Assembly: GCF_009910325.1 (NCBI RefSeq)
Contig: NZ_SUMG01000005.1
Location: forward strand, 124,001-188,000
DNA length: 64,000 bases
From: Isachenkonia alkalipeptolytica
GTDB taxonomy: Bacteria; Bacillota; Clostridia; Peptostreptococcales; T1SED10-28
Direction of reading: 5' to 3'
The notes beneath the pieces are model-generated. The model was not told the DNA's origin and did no database searches. It saw only the letters and a list, made by a program, of their open reading frames with translations. The first letter of the stretch is position 1, and every line of letters begins with the position of its first letter. Made by a program: the position numbers and the translations under genes. Shown here one piece after another: positions 44,399 through 53,203 of the stretch.

Positions 44399-45820
44399 TT
44401 AATTGCTGCCTTTTCCATAGTTCTTCCGGCTGCTTCGTCGTCCGCCGCGGTGGCTCGGTCGACCTTTTTTCGAGTTATTCCGATTCTGAGGCTTTTTAGA
44501 GCGCATAGGGGATTCAGCGGTCAATACATTTTCCACTTCCTTCGGCGCTTTCGTCGACAATTTCAGAGCCATGGCTAGAACCGTTTCCGCATCGTAGCGT
44601 TCTAATAGCTCTTTGGCTACTTTTCTTGCCTCCAATAAATCCGTATCTTCGATTTGATCCACGATTTTTTCTGCCGTAACTTCAAAGCCTTTTTTCGTTA
44701 ACTGATCAAAACTCGGCATCGATTCTTTTACCACTTCCTTTTTGGTCTTCTCCTCGATCCGGGCTAAGAGTTCCATTTCCTTAGGGGTTACAAAGGTAAA
44801 GGCGATTCCCGTTTTTCCCGCTCTTCCCGTTCTTCCTACCCGGTGGACGTAACTTTCGGTATCCTGGGGTAAGTCAAAGTTGAATACATGGGTTACTCCG
44901 GTAACATCCAGGCCTCGCGCTGCAACATCCGTTGCAATCAAGAGCTCAATTTTGTTTTGTCGGAATCGCTGAAGCACTTTGCTTCTTTTTTCCTGACGCA
45001 TATCTCCATGAAGACCTTCTGCTTTAAAGCCGTTGCTTCGAAGGGCTTCCGTCAGTTCATCCACTCGTCTTTTGGTCCGGCCGAAAATAATGGCGGACTC
45101 CGGCTGATGCTTAGTCAGTAAGGTGCAAAGCGCATTTAACTTCTCCGCTTCTTTTACCTTTACGTATCGTTGCTCTATGGTATCCACAGTCATCCCCTGG
45201 GATTTCACGGCGATGGACTGGGGGTTATTCATAAATCGCTCTCCGATTTTTTTCAATCGATTTGGCATGGTCGCTGAAAACAACATGGTTTGTCGCTCCG
45301 TAGGAAGCTCTTTAAAGATGGTTTCAATGTCTTCAATAAAGCCCATGTTCAGCATTTCGTCCCCTTCATCCAGAATGACTACGGACATCTCCTCGAGACG
45401 GATGGTCTTTCGACGCATATGATCCATAAATCTTCCCGGGGTAGCCACAATGATTTCCGGATTTCTCTTCAGGGCTTTGATTTGTCGGTCAATGGGCTCT
45501 CCCCCATAAATTGCCAGGGCGTTCACCTTTTTAAATTGACTGAGTCGGTTGATTTCCGTTGCCACTTGTATGGCCAGTTCCCTTGTGGGAGCCAAAACCA
45601 TAGCCTGGGGGTGTTTTCTGTCCGGCAGCATTTTTTCAATGGTGGGAATACCAAAGGCTGCGGTTTTTCCCGTTCCGGTTTGGGCCTGTCCAATAATATC
45701 TCGATCCAGTTTTGCATGGGGTATTACCTGGCTTTGTATGTCCGTAGGCTCTACAATCCCCATTTTGTCTAATGCATGTAAAATTTTCTCGTCTACCATA
45801 AATTCTTTAAAATTACTCAC
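44399..45820 (-). CDS. cshA: DEAD-box RNA helicase (CshA-like)
   Basis: A 473-residue RNA helicase for mRNA turnover and cold growth. Motif I is AQTGTGKTAAF, motif III SAT (LFSATMP), motif V ATDVAARGLDV and motif VI HRVGRTGRAGK; the C-terminal tail is Arg/Lys/Asn-rich (RPSHRGGRRSSRKN), suited to RNA binding. Motif II reads LDEGDEML, that is DEGD instead of DEAD, which the codons confirm. The start is a GTG with AAAGGAG about 9 bases upstream. It follows the cold-shock gene but is separated by a terminator. Confidence 0.92.
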   Translation of the reverse strand: MSNFKEFMVDEKILHALDKMGIVEPTDIQSQVIPHAKLDRDIIGQAQTGTGKTAAFGIPTIEKMLPDRKHPQAMVLAPTRELAIQVATEINRLSQFKKVNALAIYGGEPIDRQIKALKRNPEIIVATPGRFMDHMRRKTIRLEEMSVVILDEGDEMLNMGFIEDIETIFKELPTERQTMLFSATMPNRLKKIGERFMNNPQSIAVKSQGMTVDTIEQRYVKVKEAEKLNALCTLLTKHQPESAIIFGRTKRRVDELTEALRSNGFKAEGLHGDMRQEKRSKVLQRFRQNKIELLIATDVAARGLDVTGVTHVFNFDLPQDTESYVHRVGRTGRAGKTGIAFTFVTPKEMELLARIEEKTKKEVVKESMPSFDQLTKKGFEVTAEKIVDQIEDTDLLEARKVAKELLERYDAETVLAMALKLSTKAPKEVENVLTAESPMRSKKPQNRNNSKKGRPSHRGGRRSSRKNYGKGSN

Positions 45821-46181
45821 TTAATCATTCTCCTTTGTTTTTTGATTTTCCACTTTTCCTAGACGGCACTTAAGAGATCTTTTCTAGCCTCTATTTTTTC
45901 TATACCTCTAATCAATAGGGAAAATCGCTAACTAAAAGAGATTATCTATCGGCTGACGCCGTTTTATCTGTCAGAGATGCACTTGCCACCCCGACTCCTA
46001 TTGATATAAGTTCCGTCTTTCTTCAATCCTTGGCGACGGTTTCCCGTAGTGTTTTTACGCCATAAAAAAAGGCAATTCCTTTAATATTAAAGGAATTGGC
46101 CTTTAAGGTCTGTCATTTGTAAATAATTATTTTAATAGAATAAAATATCTAGTGATTACAAACGATTCTTCAGATCCTGAA
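45821..46181 (-). other. 361-base gap between cold-shock and helicase genes
   Basis: Contains the cold-shock terminator and the long leader of the helicase gene. No further gene or recognised RNA was seen. A leader of this length is common for cold-regulated helicases. Confidence 0.5.
46063..46102 (-). terminator. Terminator of the cold-shock gene
   Basis: GGCCAATTCCTTTAAT / ATTAAAGGAATTGCC on the minus strand followed by TTTTTTT. Confidence 0.85.
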
Positions 46182-46379
46182 TTACAGCTTAGTTACGTTC
46201 GCTGCTTGTGGACCTCTGTCGCCTTCAACAATTTCGAATTCAACGTCTTGACCTTCTTCTAAAGTCTTGAATCCTTCAGATTGGATCGCTGAGAAGTGTA
46301 CAAATACATCGTCTCCTTCTTCTCTTTCGATAAATCCAAATCCTTTTTCTGAGTTAAACCATTTTACTTTTCCTGTCAA
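46182..46379 (-). CDS. Cold-shock protein (CspA/CspB family)
   Basis: A 65-residue single OB-fold RNA chaperone. RNP1 is KGFGFIER and RNP2 VFVHFSAI, with the usual opening [11 protein letters not shown]. Length is typical. GAGGAGG lies 7 bases before the ATG. The leader is long (about 120 bases from a predicted promoter), as expected for post-transcriptional cold regulation. It ends at a strong terminator. Confidence 0.96.
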   Translation of the reverse strand: MTGKVKWFNSEKGFGFIEREEGDDVFVHFSAIQSEGFKTLEEGQDVEFEIVEGDRGPQAANVTKL

Positions 46380-46754
46380 ATTAATGACCTCCTCTAAATT
46401 AAATTCTAAAGCATCATGCAGAAAACGTTTTTAAATCCTAAAACTGAAGTATTTCATTTAGAGTAAGGCTTCTAAAACCGTTTTTCCTCTATCTGCTTTA
46501 ACTATTACATCATACCACAGGTAAAAATAAAAAGAAAGGGCTTTTTGAATTTAATTTATTTTTTCCAGGGATTTTGTTCTTCTTACAACCCTTTCATTTA
46601 TTCCAAGGATAGGCCCCTGGCTTTTCACAACTTCAGCAATTCGCTGTTTTACTGATTTTAAGAACTATTACAAATGCCTTTTGCAAAAAAGAAACCGTTA
46701 GCAGAATTAAAAACTCCTTAGAATAAAGGCCTTTTATAATGATCTATAAATTTT
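46380..46754 (-). other. 375-base region upstream of the cold-shock gene
   Basis: Holds the cold-shock leader and promoter, and the 3' flank of the RocB-like gene. No clear terminator for that operon and no other gene were seen. Confidence 0.5.
46509..46517 (-). promoter_or_regulatory. Extended -10 promoter of the cold-shock gene
   Basis: Minus strand TGGTATGAT, a TGn-extended -10, with a weak -35. It predicts a leader of about 120 bases. Confidence 0.45.
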
Positions 46755-48419
46755 TCAGCCTACCTCTTCACTTTGCTCTTCCCCTGTTAGAACCTCTTCA
46801 ATTAAATCTTTAATAATCGTCGGGATCCTTTCAAAAACGTCAGGGGCGTACACCCTTTCCGACCGTTGATGCAGGTCTTTACCCCAGGGACCGATGTTTA
46901 CCACTTTCATATTCAGCTTTTGCATTTCTTTAAAGGGGATACTATACACCTCATCCCAGCCGGGACTGTTTCGTTTGATGACAGCAATATCCTCGGGCTT
47001 TCCTGTGAATCCACAGTAGCTTAAATCACTCATCCCCATGAAGTATTCGTTTTTTTGAAAGGCAAAGTTGTAGTATTGCTTCGTAATTCGATTTAAACGC
47101 TCATCCAGTTTCAAATCATCTCCGATGATATTATGATTGTTGATATGGGGATAATAGGGTCCTGAAAGCCCAATGATCACCACGGGTTCCTCGATGTTAA
47201 TGTGCTCGCCGGCTAAGGCAATAAGCTTAACCGACAATTCCGGCAGGGTTACCTTATTATCTTTAAAATCCTGTTTTAATAAAAACAGGGTCTCCTCATA
47301 TTCTGTTACAAACCGTTCTCCCCCGTCTTCCTTTGCCCACTCATAGGCCTCTTCAAAGTCTAAAATTATAGGGGAGTAATCAATGGGCTCGTAGTCCTGG
47401 TGATTCATTTCACAAAAAGCCTGATAGGACCCATCCACAAATACCAGGGTTTCCGTTACCGCTTCCTGAGCAAACTCTTTAAGGGATTCCAGGATCTCAT
47501 GGGGTTCCTTTACAAAGGTCAGCCAGTTGAAAAAGCCCACCGCTGCTTCGGGAATAGAGGCGTCGTACACCTTTTTTTGATCCTTCAAATGAACCCACAT
47601 CGGTGGCGGCGTGGCATCATTTTCATGAACATCGCATAGTCCCGGGTTTAGTTCCGTTCGCCGCTGAATGTTGGCCATGATCATCGAGGGACTGATGCCG
47701 TTATAGGGATTGCTGATGTGACTGGTCACCCCTTTAGCGTAAATAATGGGCATCACCTTTCCCACACTGCCTTCGTAGTATAGGGCTTTGTCCCGCACAT
47801 TGTTAAAGTAGGGTTCCGAGTTGATGGCCAGTTTATAGTTCAGCCCGTATTTCTGATGGAGTTTATGAAGGAGCTCCACCCCCTGAAGCATGCCCTTAGA
47901 AATGGTTTCTTCATCGGGAACGGATAAAATCAGGAGGTTGCCTTTAAAATCTTTTCGTTTAGTGAAATGATCCACCACGCCCATTTGAAGGGCGGCACCG
48001 CTTTTCATATCCGCCGTGCCCCGACCAAAAATCCAGTTCTCATCCTGAAGATCCCGAAGTACCGCTTTCTTTTTCACTCGACTCTTCAAGGCTTCCTTCA
48101 GCTCTTCCGGACGAAAGGCCATATCCTCCAGACTGCCATATTCCTCGATTCCCACCGCATCGTGATGATGAATCAGTACCACCGTCTCTTTTCCTTCTCC
48201 CCTTACTAAGGCCCACACCACTTCCCTTCGAAAAGCATCATCTTCCAGGGGTTCCGTACCAAAATATTCCGGGTTCTCCTGAAAATATTCCCTTTCCCGG
48301 AACCAGTTAAGAATTACATCCTCAATAATCGGTTCATAGATTGAATTGGTATCACTTCGAATCGCCACCAGACGGTAAAAGATGGACTCGATAATTTTTT
48401 GCTGTTTTTCCGATAGCAT
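46755..48419 (-). CDS. RocB-like M20 peptidase
   Basis: A 554-residue zinc-dependent M20-family protein similar to RocB (arginine utilisation). Metal-site stretches are VVLIHHHDAVG (about residue 80), FGRGTADMKSG (about residue 129; the GxxDxK bridging Asp) and ILSVPDEETISKG (about residue 165; general-base Glu). It probably hydrolyses a peptide or amide bond, but no substrate is proven for the family. AGGAGG precedes the ATG. It is the last gene of an operon with an aminotransferase and a MutS-like ATPase. Confidence 0.87.
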   Translation of the reverse strand: MLSEKQQKIIESIFYRLVAIRSDTNSIYEPIIEDVILNWFREREYFQENPEYFGTEPLEDDAFRREVVWALVRGEGKETVVLIHHHDAVGIEEYGSLEDMAFRPEELKEALKSRVKKKAVLRDLQDENWIFGRGTADMKSGAALQMGVVDHFTKRKDFKGNLLILSVPDEETISKGMLQGVELLHKLHQKYGLNYKLAINSEPYFNNVRDKALYYEGSVGKVMPIIYAKGVTSHISNPYNGISPSMIMANIQRRTELNPGLCDVHENDATPPPMWVHLKDQKKVYDASIPEAAVGFFNWLTFVKEPHEILESLKEFAQEAVTETLVFVDGSYQAFCEMNHQDYEPIDYSPIILDFEEAYEWAKEDGGERFVTEYEETLFLLKQDFKDNKVTLPELSVKLIALAGEHINIEEPVVIIGLSGPYYPHINNHNIIGDDLKLDERLNRITKQYYNFAFQKNEYFMGMSDLSYCGFTGKPEDIAVIKRNSPGWDEVYSIPFKEMQKLNMKVVNIGPWGKDLHQRSERVYAPDVFERIPTIIKDLIEEVLTGEEQSEEVG

Positions 48420-48448
48420 AGTTAGCCTCCTTTATTCTTTAAAACTAC

Positions 48449-50314
48449 TCATTTCGGATTTTCCTTTGAATTTTTAACAGGGTCCCCTCGGTTTGTAACC
48501 TCTACCCCCGCCATTTCCATTAGATACAGGGCGTTGGTCGTTCTGGAGGCTCCCGGTCGAAGCTTGTAGTCAAATTGAATTTCCCCGTCTTTATAGGTTT
48601 CTTGAAAATGATAATTTTTCACCCCCACCTTCGGATTTTCCTCCAGTTCCGTAAGCTCCAAGTCATGGGTGGATACCAGACCCACCCCTCCGGTTTCATA
48701 AAGCTGCTGAATCAGTATCTTCGCCCCGAGATGGCGGTCCATGGAATTGGTTCCTTTAAATATTTCATCCAACAGGAAAAATACCGGTTTTCCTTTTTTC
48801 GTCTCCTCCACAATCTCTTTGATTCGAAGGATTTCTCCGTAGAAGGAGGAAATGTTTTTTTCAATGTTATCGCTGATTCGCATACAGGTATGAATCTTCA
48901 TCAGGGATGCTTCCATTTCCCGGGCACAGACCTTGGTTCCGATGTTCATAAAAAGAAGATTGATCCCGGCGGTTCTCAGATAAGTACTTTTCCCAGACAT
49001 ATTCGATCCTGTAATCAATAGAATGGGATTATCAGGGTTTAAGACAATATCATTACTCACCGCTCCCCCGCTAATGAGGGGATGGGCCAGGGCTTTCCCA
49101 TGATAGACCGAGGGTTCCTGTGCCACCTTGGGCAGGGCCCAGTCCCGGTGATCCCGGTGAATATTCGACAGGCTCACCAGGGCCTCCACTTCCCCCAGGG
49201 TATCGATCCATTGCTCCAGGGCCTTTCCCGACTCCCTCTTCCACTGTTCCAAATCTACCAAACAACGGTAATCCCAAAGGGTGAGTATGTTAATGGGAAT
49301 AAACAGCATGTTCTGCTTGTTTAACGTACGATTGGCCAGTTTTTCCAATGCTTTTAATTGTTCCGTTCCCGATTTTCCCCCTTCGGCTTTTAAAGACTGC
49401 TGCAGGGCTTGTAGGGCTTCACTGTTAAACCGGTGTTTCTCAAACACTTTCAACTGCCGGATGTACTGGTTCAGTTCCAGCTGATAATCCTTAACCATGC
49501 CCAGCACTCTTCCTCGCTTTAAAAATCCCAGGGCAAAAAGTACACCGTGGAGTGCCAGCAGCAATACGAAGGGCCCTAGGGGAAGCTCGGTGAAAATACC
49601 TGCAAGTCCTGTCAGTAATGTAACCCAGGGAAGAGCCTTCACGGCGAAAATCACCGCGGGCTTTGAAAAAGTCGGGTTCAGCGTGCTTCCCCACTGGATC
49701 ACTTCCCGGAAGTCTTTCTGCTTTTTCCGGCCGACCCTTCCTTCCACCAGAAACCTTCGAACCCAAAGCTCTTTTTTCCCCAGTTCCTCTAACAGATTTT
49801 GTCGCCGGATAATGGCCTCTTCTTTTTCCAAGGGGCTGATTAACAGTTGATAGAGCTTTTGTTTCCCAAGAGCGGAAGTGGTATCATCAATCCATTGAAA
49901 GATGGAGTTCTGCCCAAAAATATCCAGGTCGTAGGAAAAGCTGTGGTCCCGGTCGATAAACTCCGTTCCCCGCTGTTCAAACTCCCGCCAACGACCTTCT
50001 TTTCTCATTCGCTGCTTTTTATAGAGGTCCTGATATCCTTTTAAATACTGCTCCCCTTCCTTTAAGGTTTCATGGCTGAGGACAAAGGCCACAAAGCCAA
50101 TAAAAGAGAAGATAAACCCTGTCCATAACAAAAGATTCTCCCGCTGAAAAGCAAGCATAAAACCGGTGCTCAAAAATATCAGCACCATGGCCACCCGAAG
50201 GTTGCTCAGTTTTTTTTGCCGTTGATGGAGTTTCTCCCATCGTTTATGAAACTTCTCTTCCCCCCTATGATACCTGGGGTAAACCTTCTCAGCCTTTGTG
50301 TATTCCATTTCCAT
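48449..50314 (-). CDS. Membrane-anchored MutS-family ATPase
   Basis: A 621-residue protein. The C-terminal third is a MutS ATPase with Walker A TGSNMSGKSTYLR, Walker B FFLLDEIFKGTNS and the switch STHDLEL. The mismatch-recognition and connector domains of MutS1 are missing. Hydrophobic pairs at about residues 40-80 and 225-265 suggest a membrane link, unlike repair MutS proteins. Middle parts keep lever-like helices. It starts 4 bases after the aminotransferase stop, and RocB follows 29 bases later. A role other than mismatch repair is likely; function is unknown. Confidence 0.85.
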   Translation of the reverse strand: MEMEYTKAEKVYPRYHRGEEKFHKRWEKLHQRQKKLSNLRVAMVLIFLSTGFMLAFQRENLLLWTGFIFSFIGFVAFVLSHETLKEGEQYLKGYQDLYKKQRMRKEGRWREFEQRGTEFIDRDHSFSYDLDIFGQNSIFQWIDDTTSALGKQKLYQLLISPLEKEEAIIRRQNLLEELGKKELWVRRFLVEGRVGRKKQKDFREVIQWGSTLNPTFSKPAVIFAVKALPWVTLLTGLAGIFTELPLGPFVLLLALHGVLFALGFLKRGRVLGMVKDYQLELNQYIRQLKVFEKHRFNSEALQALQQSLKAEGGKSGTEQLKALEKLANRTLNKQNMLFIPINILTLWDYRCLVDLEQWKRESGKALEQWIDTLGEVEALVSLSNIHRDHRDWALPKVAQEPSVYHGKALAHPLISGGAVSNDIVLNPDNPILLITGSNMSGKSTYLRTAGINLLFMNIGTKVCAREMEASLMKIHTCMRISDNIEKNISSFYGEILRIKEIVEETKKGKPVFFLLDEIFKGTNSMDRHLGAKILIQQLYETGGVGLVSTHDLELTELEENPKVGVKNYHFQETYKDGEIQFDYKLRPGASRTTNALYLMEMAGVEVTNRGDPVKNSKENPK

Positions 50315-50318
50315 TCGA

Positions 50319-51452
50319 TTATTTCCCTTCTTTTTCTAAGATTCTAAAGTACCCGGAAATTTTATCCAGGCCCTCTTTCACTGTTTTGGAATCATTAGCA
50401 TATCCGATCCTTAAATAGCCCTCCTGCTCCAGGGCCTCCCCAGGGACCACAAAGGCACCGGTCTCTCGAAGGAGGCTTGAGGCTAGATCCCTTGACTTGA
50501 TCTTATAGTCGTATTGAATTAAAGCGGTGGTTCCGGCGGCGGGCTTTTGATAGGTAATGCGCGGTTCCCGTTTCACCCATTCCTCCAGAATTTTGGCATT
50601 TTCCAGGATCAGGCTTCGATTCCTCTTTAAAATTTTATCCTTTACCTCCAGGGCAATCCCCGCTAAGTAATCATCAATTTTCCCGCAGGAGATGGTGTTG
50701 TAATCCCGGTGGATGTTAATTTCCCGAACCGTTTCCTTCCCTGCCATAATCCAACCGATGCGAAGCCCCGCTAGGGAAAAAACCTTGGACATGCTTCCCG
50801 TGGAGATCCCCTTTTCATATAAATCAAAAATCGACGGCCCGAAGGCTGCCCCTTGATGATTCAAACCCCGGTACACTTCATCAGAGAGAATATAGCTATC
50901 GTGGGCTTTCGCGATTTCTACAATTTCTTCTAAAGATGCTTTATCCATTAACGATCCCGTGGGATTATTGGGGTTATTGATGGCAATCAGTTTCGTGTTT
51001 TCGTTCGCCATTTTTTTCAGTGCCCCTATATCCGGCAAAAATCCATTTTCCAGGGTTAAGGGTAGAATTTTCACCGTTGCCCCCAGGGATTCGGGAATGG
51101 AATAGTGCTGCTGATAGGTGGGCATAACGGAAATCACTTCATCCCCCGGTTCCACCAAGGCGGAAAAGACCAGGTGATTGGCGCCGATTCCCCCATGGGC
51201 AATCACCACATTGGCGATGTTTCCCGACTCATAGAGACCGGCCACCCCTTCTCGCAGTTTATCCGTGCCGGGGATGGCTCCGTAGGTCAGCTGCATGTCA
51301 TAAATCTCCTCGAGGGCTTCCTTTCCCCGCCCTTGGAAATTTAACAATTCTTTTACCGTCAGGGATTTTACACAGGTTTCCCCTAAATTGTATAGCGCAT
51401 CATTTTCGTATTGATTCATCCATTCCTCAACGCCAAAGGGTTTGATTTTCAT
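50319..51452 (-). CDS. PLP-dependent class I/II aminotransferase
   Basis: A 377-residue fold-I aminotransferase. The PLP lysine is in STGSMSKVFSLAGLRIGW, the cofactor stretch NNPNNPTG near residue 160, and LSDEVYRGL the conserved Asp-Tyr region. It opens KIKPFGVEEWMNQYE, like a subgroup that includes capreomycidine-synthase-like enzymes; the substrate is not known. The frame opens at 51461, but the ATG at 51452 is better spaced from AAAGG. It heads an operon with the MutS-like and RocB-like genes. Confidence 0.88.
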   Translation of the reverse strand: MKIKPFGVEEWMNQYENDALYNLGETCVKSLTVKELLNFQGRGKEALEEIYDMQLTYGAIPGTDKLREGVAGLYESGNIANVVIAHGGIGANHLVFSALVEPGDEVISVMPTYQQHYSIPESLGATVKILPLTLENGFLPDIGALKKMANENTKLIAINNPNNPTGSLMDKASLEEIVEIAKAHDSYILSDEVYRGLNHQGAAFGPSIFDLYEKGISTGSMSKVFSLAGLRIGWIMAGKETVREINIHRDYNTISCGKIDDYLAGIALEVKDKILKRNRSLILENAKILEEWVKREPRITYQKPAAGTTALIQYDYKIKSRDLASSLLRETGAFVVPGEALEQEGYLRIGYANDSKTVKEGLDKISGYFRILEKEGK

Positions 51453-51481
51453 CGGGATCATCCTTTCATTCCTTTCTTTTT

Positions 51482-51510
51482 AGTATAGTGTATTAAATGA
51501 AAATTCACAA
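51482..51510 (-). promoter_or_regulatory. Promoter of the aminotransferase-MutS-RocB operon
   Basis: Minus strand -35 TTGTGA, 17-base spacer, -10 TATACT, about 24 bases from start of transcription to the ATG. Confidence 0.6.
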
Positions 51511-51601
51511 CAACCGGGGGAATAAAAGTCCCGGTAAAATCTTACTATCATGACACTCCCGGTGACTCCCCCGAACCTCCTACCAAACCCCTTGCTTCCA
51601 A

Positions 51602-51637
51602 ACCTACTTCCAGACCTACTTCCAGACCTACTTCCAG
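51602..51637. repeat. Three perfect 12-bp tandem repeats
   Basis: ACCTACTTCCAG three times in tandem in non-coding DNA, with a degenerate partial copy before it. Function unknown; slippage-prone. Confidence 0.8.
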
Positions 51638-51905
51638 ACGTATAGCCTCTATCCTGCTAGCCAAAAGAACTCCCTCCTCAAAACATCACAGCGTTTAGCT
51701 AGGAGGTGCATAGGCAGTTTTATTTTGTTTAAACACCTGTTTGCTGGGTAAAATATACTTGTAACCACTTTTCGTTGAAAACTGAAGCTTCGATCCTCCG
51801 GAAATCCCCACTTCAAATTTCCAAAAAATTAAGTGGGGGGAGTCTTCATGGGGTATAAATTAAACAAATACCTTTATGGGAAATTTCTAGTTATTCCTCA
51901 AAATA

Positions 51906-51990
51906 AATCGTACAAAGGCCACTTTTTCGAAAGAAAAAGGCGCAAAGTTCGGCGTCTACCGTGTATACCCTTACACCATGACGGTCCAAC
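51906..51990 (+). ncRNA. First c-di-GMP-I-like (GEMM-I) aptamer
   Basis: Core elements in order: ACAAAGGC, a CTTTTTC-GAAA-GAAAAAG stem with a GAAA tetraloop, GCGCAAAG, GTCTACCG, a GTGTA/TACAC stem and GACGGTCC. It diverges from the consensus more than the second copy, but the G that contacts the ligand (AAAGGC) is kept. A terminator follows directly. Confidence 0.7.
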
Positions 51991-52021
51991 TGCCGTAATT
52001 TATTTTACGGCAGTTTTTTTG
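51988..52021 (+). terminator. Terminator of the first aptamer
   Basis: AACTGCCGTAA / TTACGGCAGTT (11 bp) followed by seven T; its 5' arm overlaps the 3' edge of the aptamer. Confidence 0.85.
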
Positions 52022-52184
52022 TTTGGGATCCCTTCCTTCATTAAGGCTCTCGGGAGTATAACCAGGGCTCTTGGAAATATAACTGTTTGAGAGTATTTCA
52101 GTAACATATTCTGTATTTTGTGTTTAAAGTACAGGATTCGAGGTATAAAACAAATAACAATCAATTTCAACTGAATGCTTTTAT

Positions 52185-52268
52185 CAGTATGACAAAGGCA
52201 AACCCGGTGAAAGCCGGGGACGCAAAGTCTCGAGTCTACGGTGTTACAAAACACTAGGGCTGTCCGAC
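52185..52268 (+). ncRNA. Second c-di-GMP-I (GEMM-I) riboswitch
   Basis: Close match to the GEMM-I consensus: AAAGGCAAACC, a CCGG stem with GAAA loop, GGGGACGCAAAG, GAGTCTACGG, a GTGTT/AACAC stem, and GGGCTGTCC closing the outer helix. It lies just before a terminator and 127 bases before the sortase start. Confidence 0.9.
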
Positions 52269-52296
52269 TACCATAACTATTATGGTAGTCTTTTTT
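52266..52296 (+). terminator. Terminator of the second c-di-GMP riboswitch
   Basis: GACTACCATAA / TTATGGTAGTC (11 bp) and six T. Its first bases GACT can also pair in the outer aptamer helix, so ligand binding may favour read-through. Confidence 0.85.
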
Positions 52297-52394
52297 ATTA
52301 CCCTTTTATTGCTAGTATTGTCTCTCATAAAATAATCTTGCTTAGCTTAAGGACCAAGAATAAAGTCCTTACAGAAACGAGGAGCGTGAAAAAA

Positions 52395-53129
52395 ATGAAG
52401 AAAAAAATTCCCTATTTAATCATACTTCTCGGTGTGCTTGTGGCGGTCTATCCCTTTGCCAGCAACCTTTACAGCTCCTATTGGGAGAATCGCATGCTTG
52501 ATGAAGCGGAAGCCTTGCTCGGTGGAGAGAACCTGGCTGTTGAAGAAGACCTCTCCCAAACCGCGGCCTACAGCTTTACTCAAATGAATCAGGCCTTCGA
52601 AGAGGAGGAAGCTGAAGACCAAGATAATCCGCCCTCCCAGGAGGAGCCGGCGGAGTCTTCTTCCCAGGAAAGAACCGCGCCTCTTGACGACGGGCCTTCT
52701 GACAGTGAGGTAAGTTATGTTGAACGAGGCGCCGTCATCGGGAAAATAGAAATCCCTTCGATTGATGTAAACCTTCCCTTACTCTTTGGAAGCGATGCCC
52801 AAACCTTGGATCGGGGAGCCGGTCAAATGATTGGAACCGCCGCCCCCGGTGAAATCGGAAACACCGCCATTGCCGGACATCGAGCCAACCGGGACGGTCG
52901 ATTCTTCTATCGTTTAAATGAACTGGATGTAGGGGATGAAATTATTGTTCAAACCCAAGACGGGACCTTTGTGTATACGGTTTACGATACCAAAATCGTG
53001 GATCCCACGGATTTATCCGTCCTCAACCGAAACCAGACCGATCGTATTGTTACCTTAATTACCTGTCATCCACGATATACCGCAGATTACCGGTTAATTG
53101 TCCACGGAAGAATAGCCGAGGATGGATAA
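52395..53129 (+). CDS. Sortase, class D-like
   Basis: A 244-residue membrane-anchored transpeptidase that joins surface proteins to the wall or each other. One N-terminal helix (about residues 5-25) is followed by an acidic, proline/serine-rich linker (about 60-110), then the sortase barrel with catalytic His in IAGHRANR, Cys in TLITCHP and Arg in DYRLIVHG. The frame opens at 52338; the ATG at 52395 has GAGGAG at 10-base spacing. The two c-di-GMP aptamers upstream place it under second-messenger control. No LPxTG substrate is found in this window. Confidence 0.9.
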   Translation: MKKKIPYLIILLGVLVAVYPFASNLYSSYWENRMLDEAEALLGGENLAVEEDLSQTAAYSFTQMNQAFEEEEAEDQDNPPSQEEPAESSSQERTAPLDDGPSDSEVSYVERGAVIGKIEIPSIDVNLPLLFGSDAQTLDRGAGQMIGTAAPGEIGNTAIAGHRANRDGRFFYRLNELDVGDEIIVQTQDGTFVYTVYDTKIVDPTDLSVLNRNQTDRIVTLITCHPRYTADYRLIVHGRIAEDG

Positions 53130-53167
53130 TCCGGGAGCTTCCCCTAAATATCTCCTTTGGAACATGG

Positions 53168-53203
53168 GGTACCGCTGACTTCCTAAAAGCGGTACCTTTT
53201 TTT
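53168..53203 (+). terminator. Terminator of the sortase gene
   Basis: GGTACCGCT / AGCGGTACC with seven T. Confidence 0.9.

Larger units (their letters stand above)
51453..52394 (+). other. 942-base regulatory region before the sortase gene
   Basis: Contains the minus-strand aminotransferase promoter, a 12-bp tandem repeat, two c-di-GMP-I-like aptamers each with a terminator, and an imperfect 22-bp direct repeat between them. Short open frames here overlap the aptamers and lack ribosome sites. Confidence 0.8.

Noticed and set aside
51833-52090. An 85-codon open frame
   Set aside because: It overlaps the first c-di-GMP-like aptamer and its terminator, and has no family-like sequence.
52000-52254. 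An 84-codon minus-strand open frame
   Set aside because: It is antisense to the second riboswitch and lacks a ribosome site.
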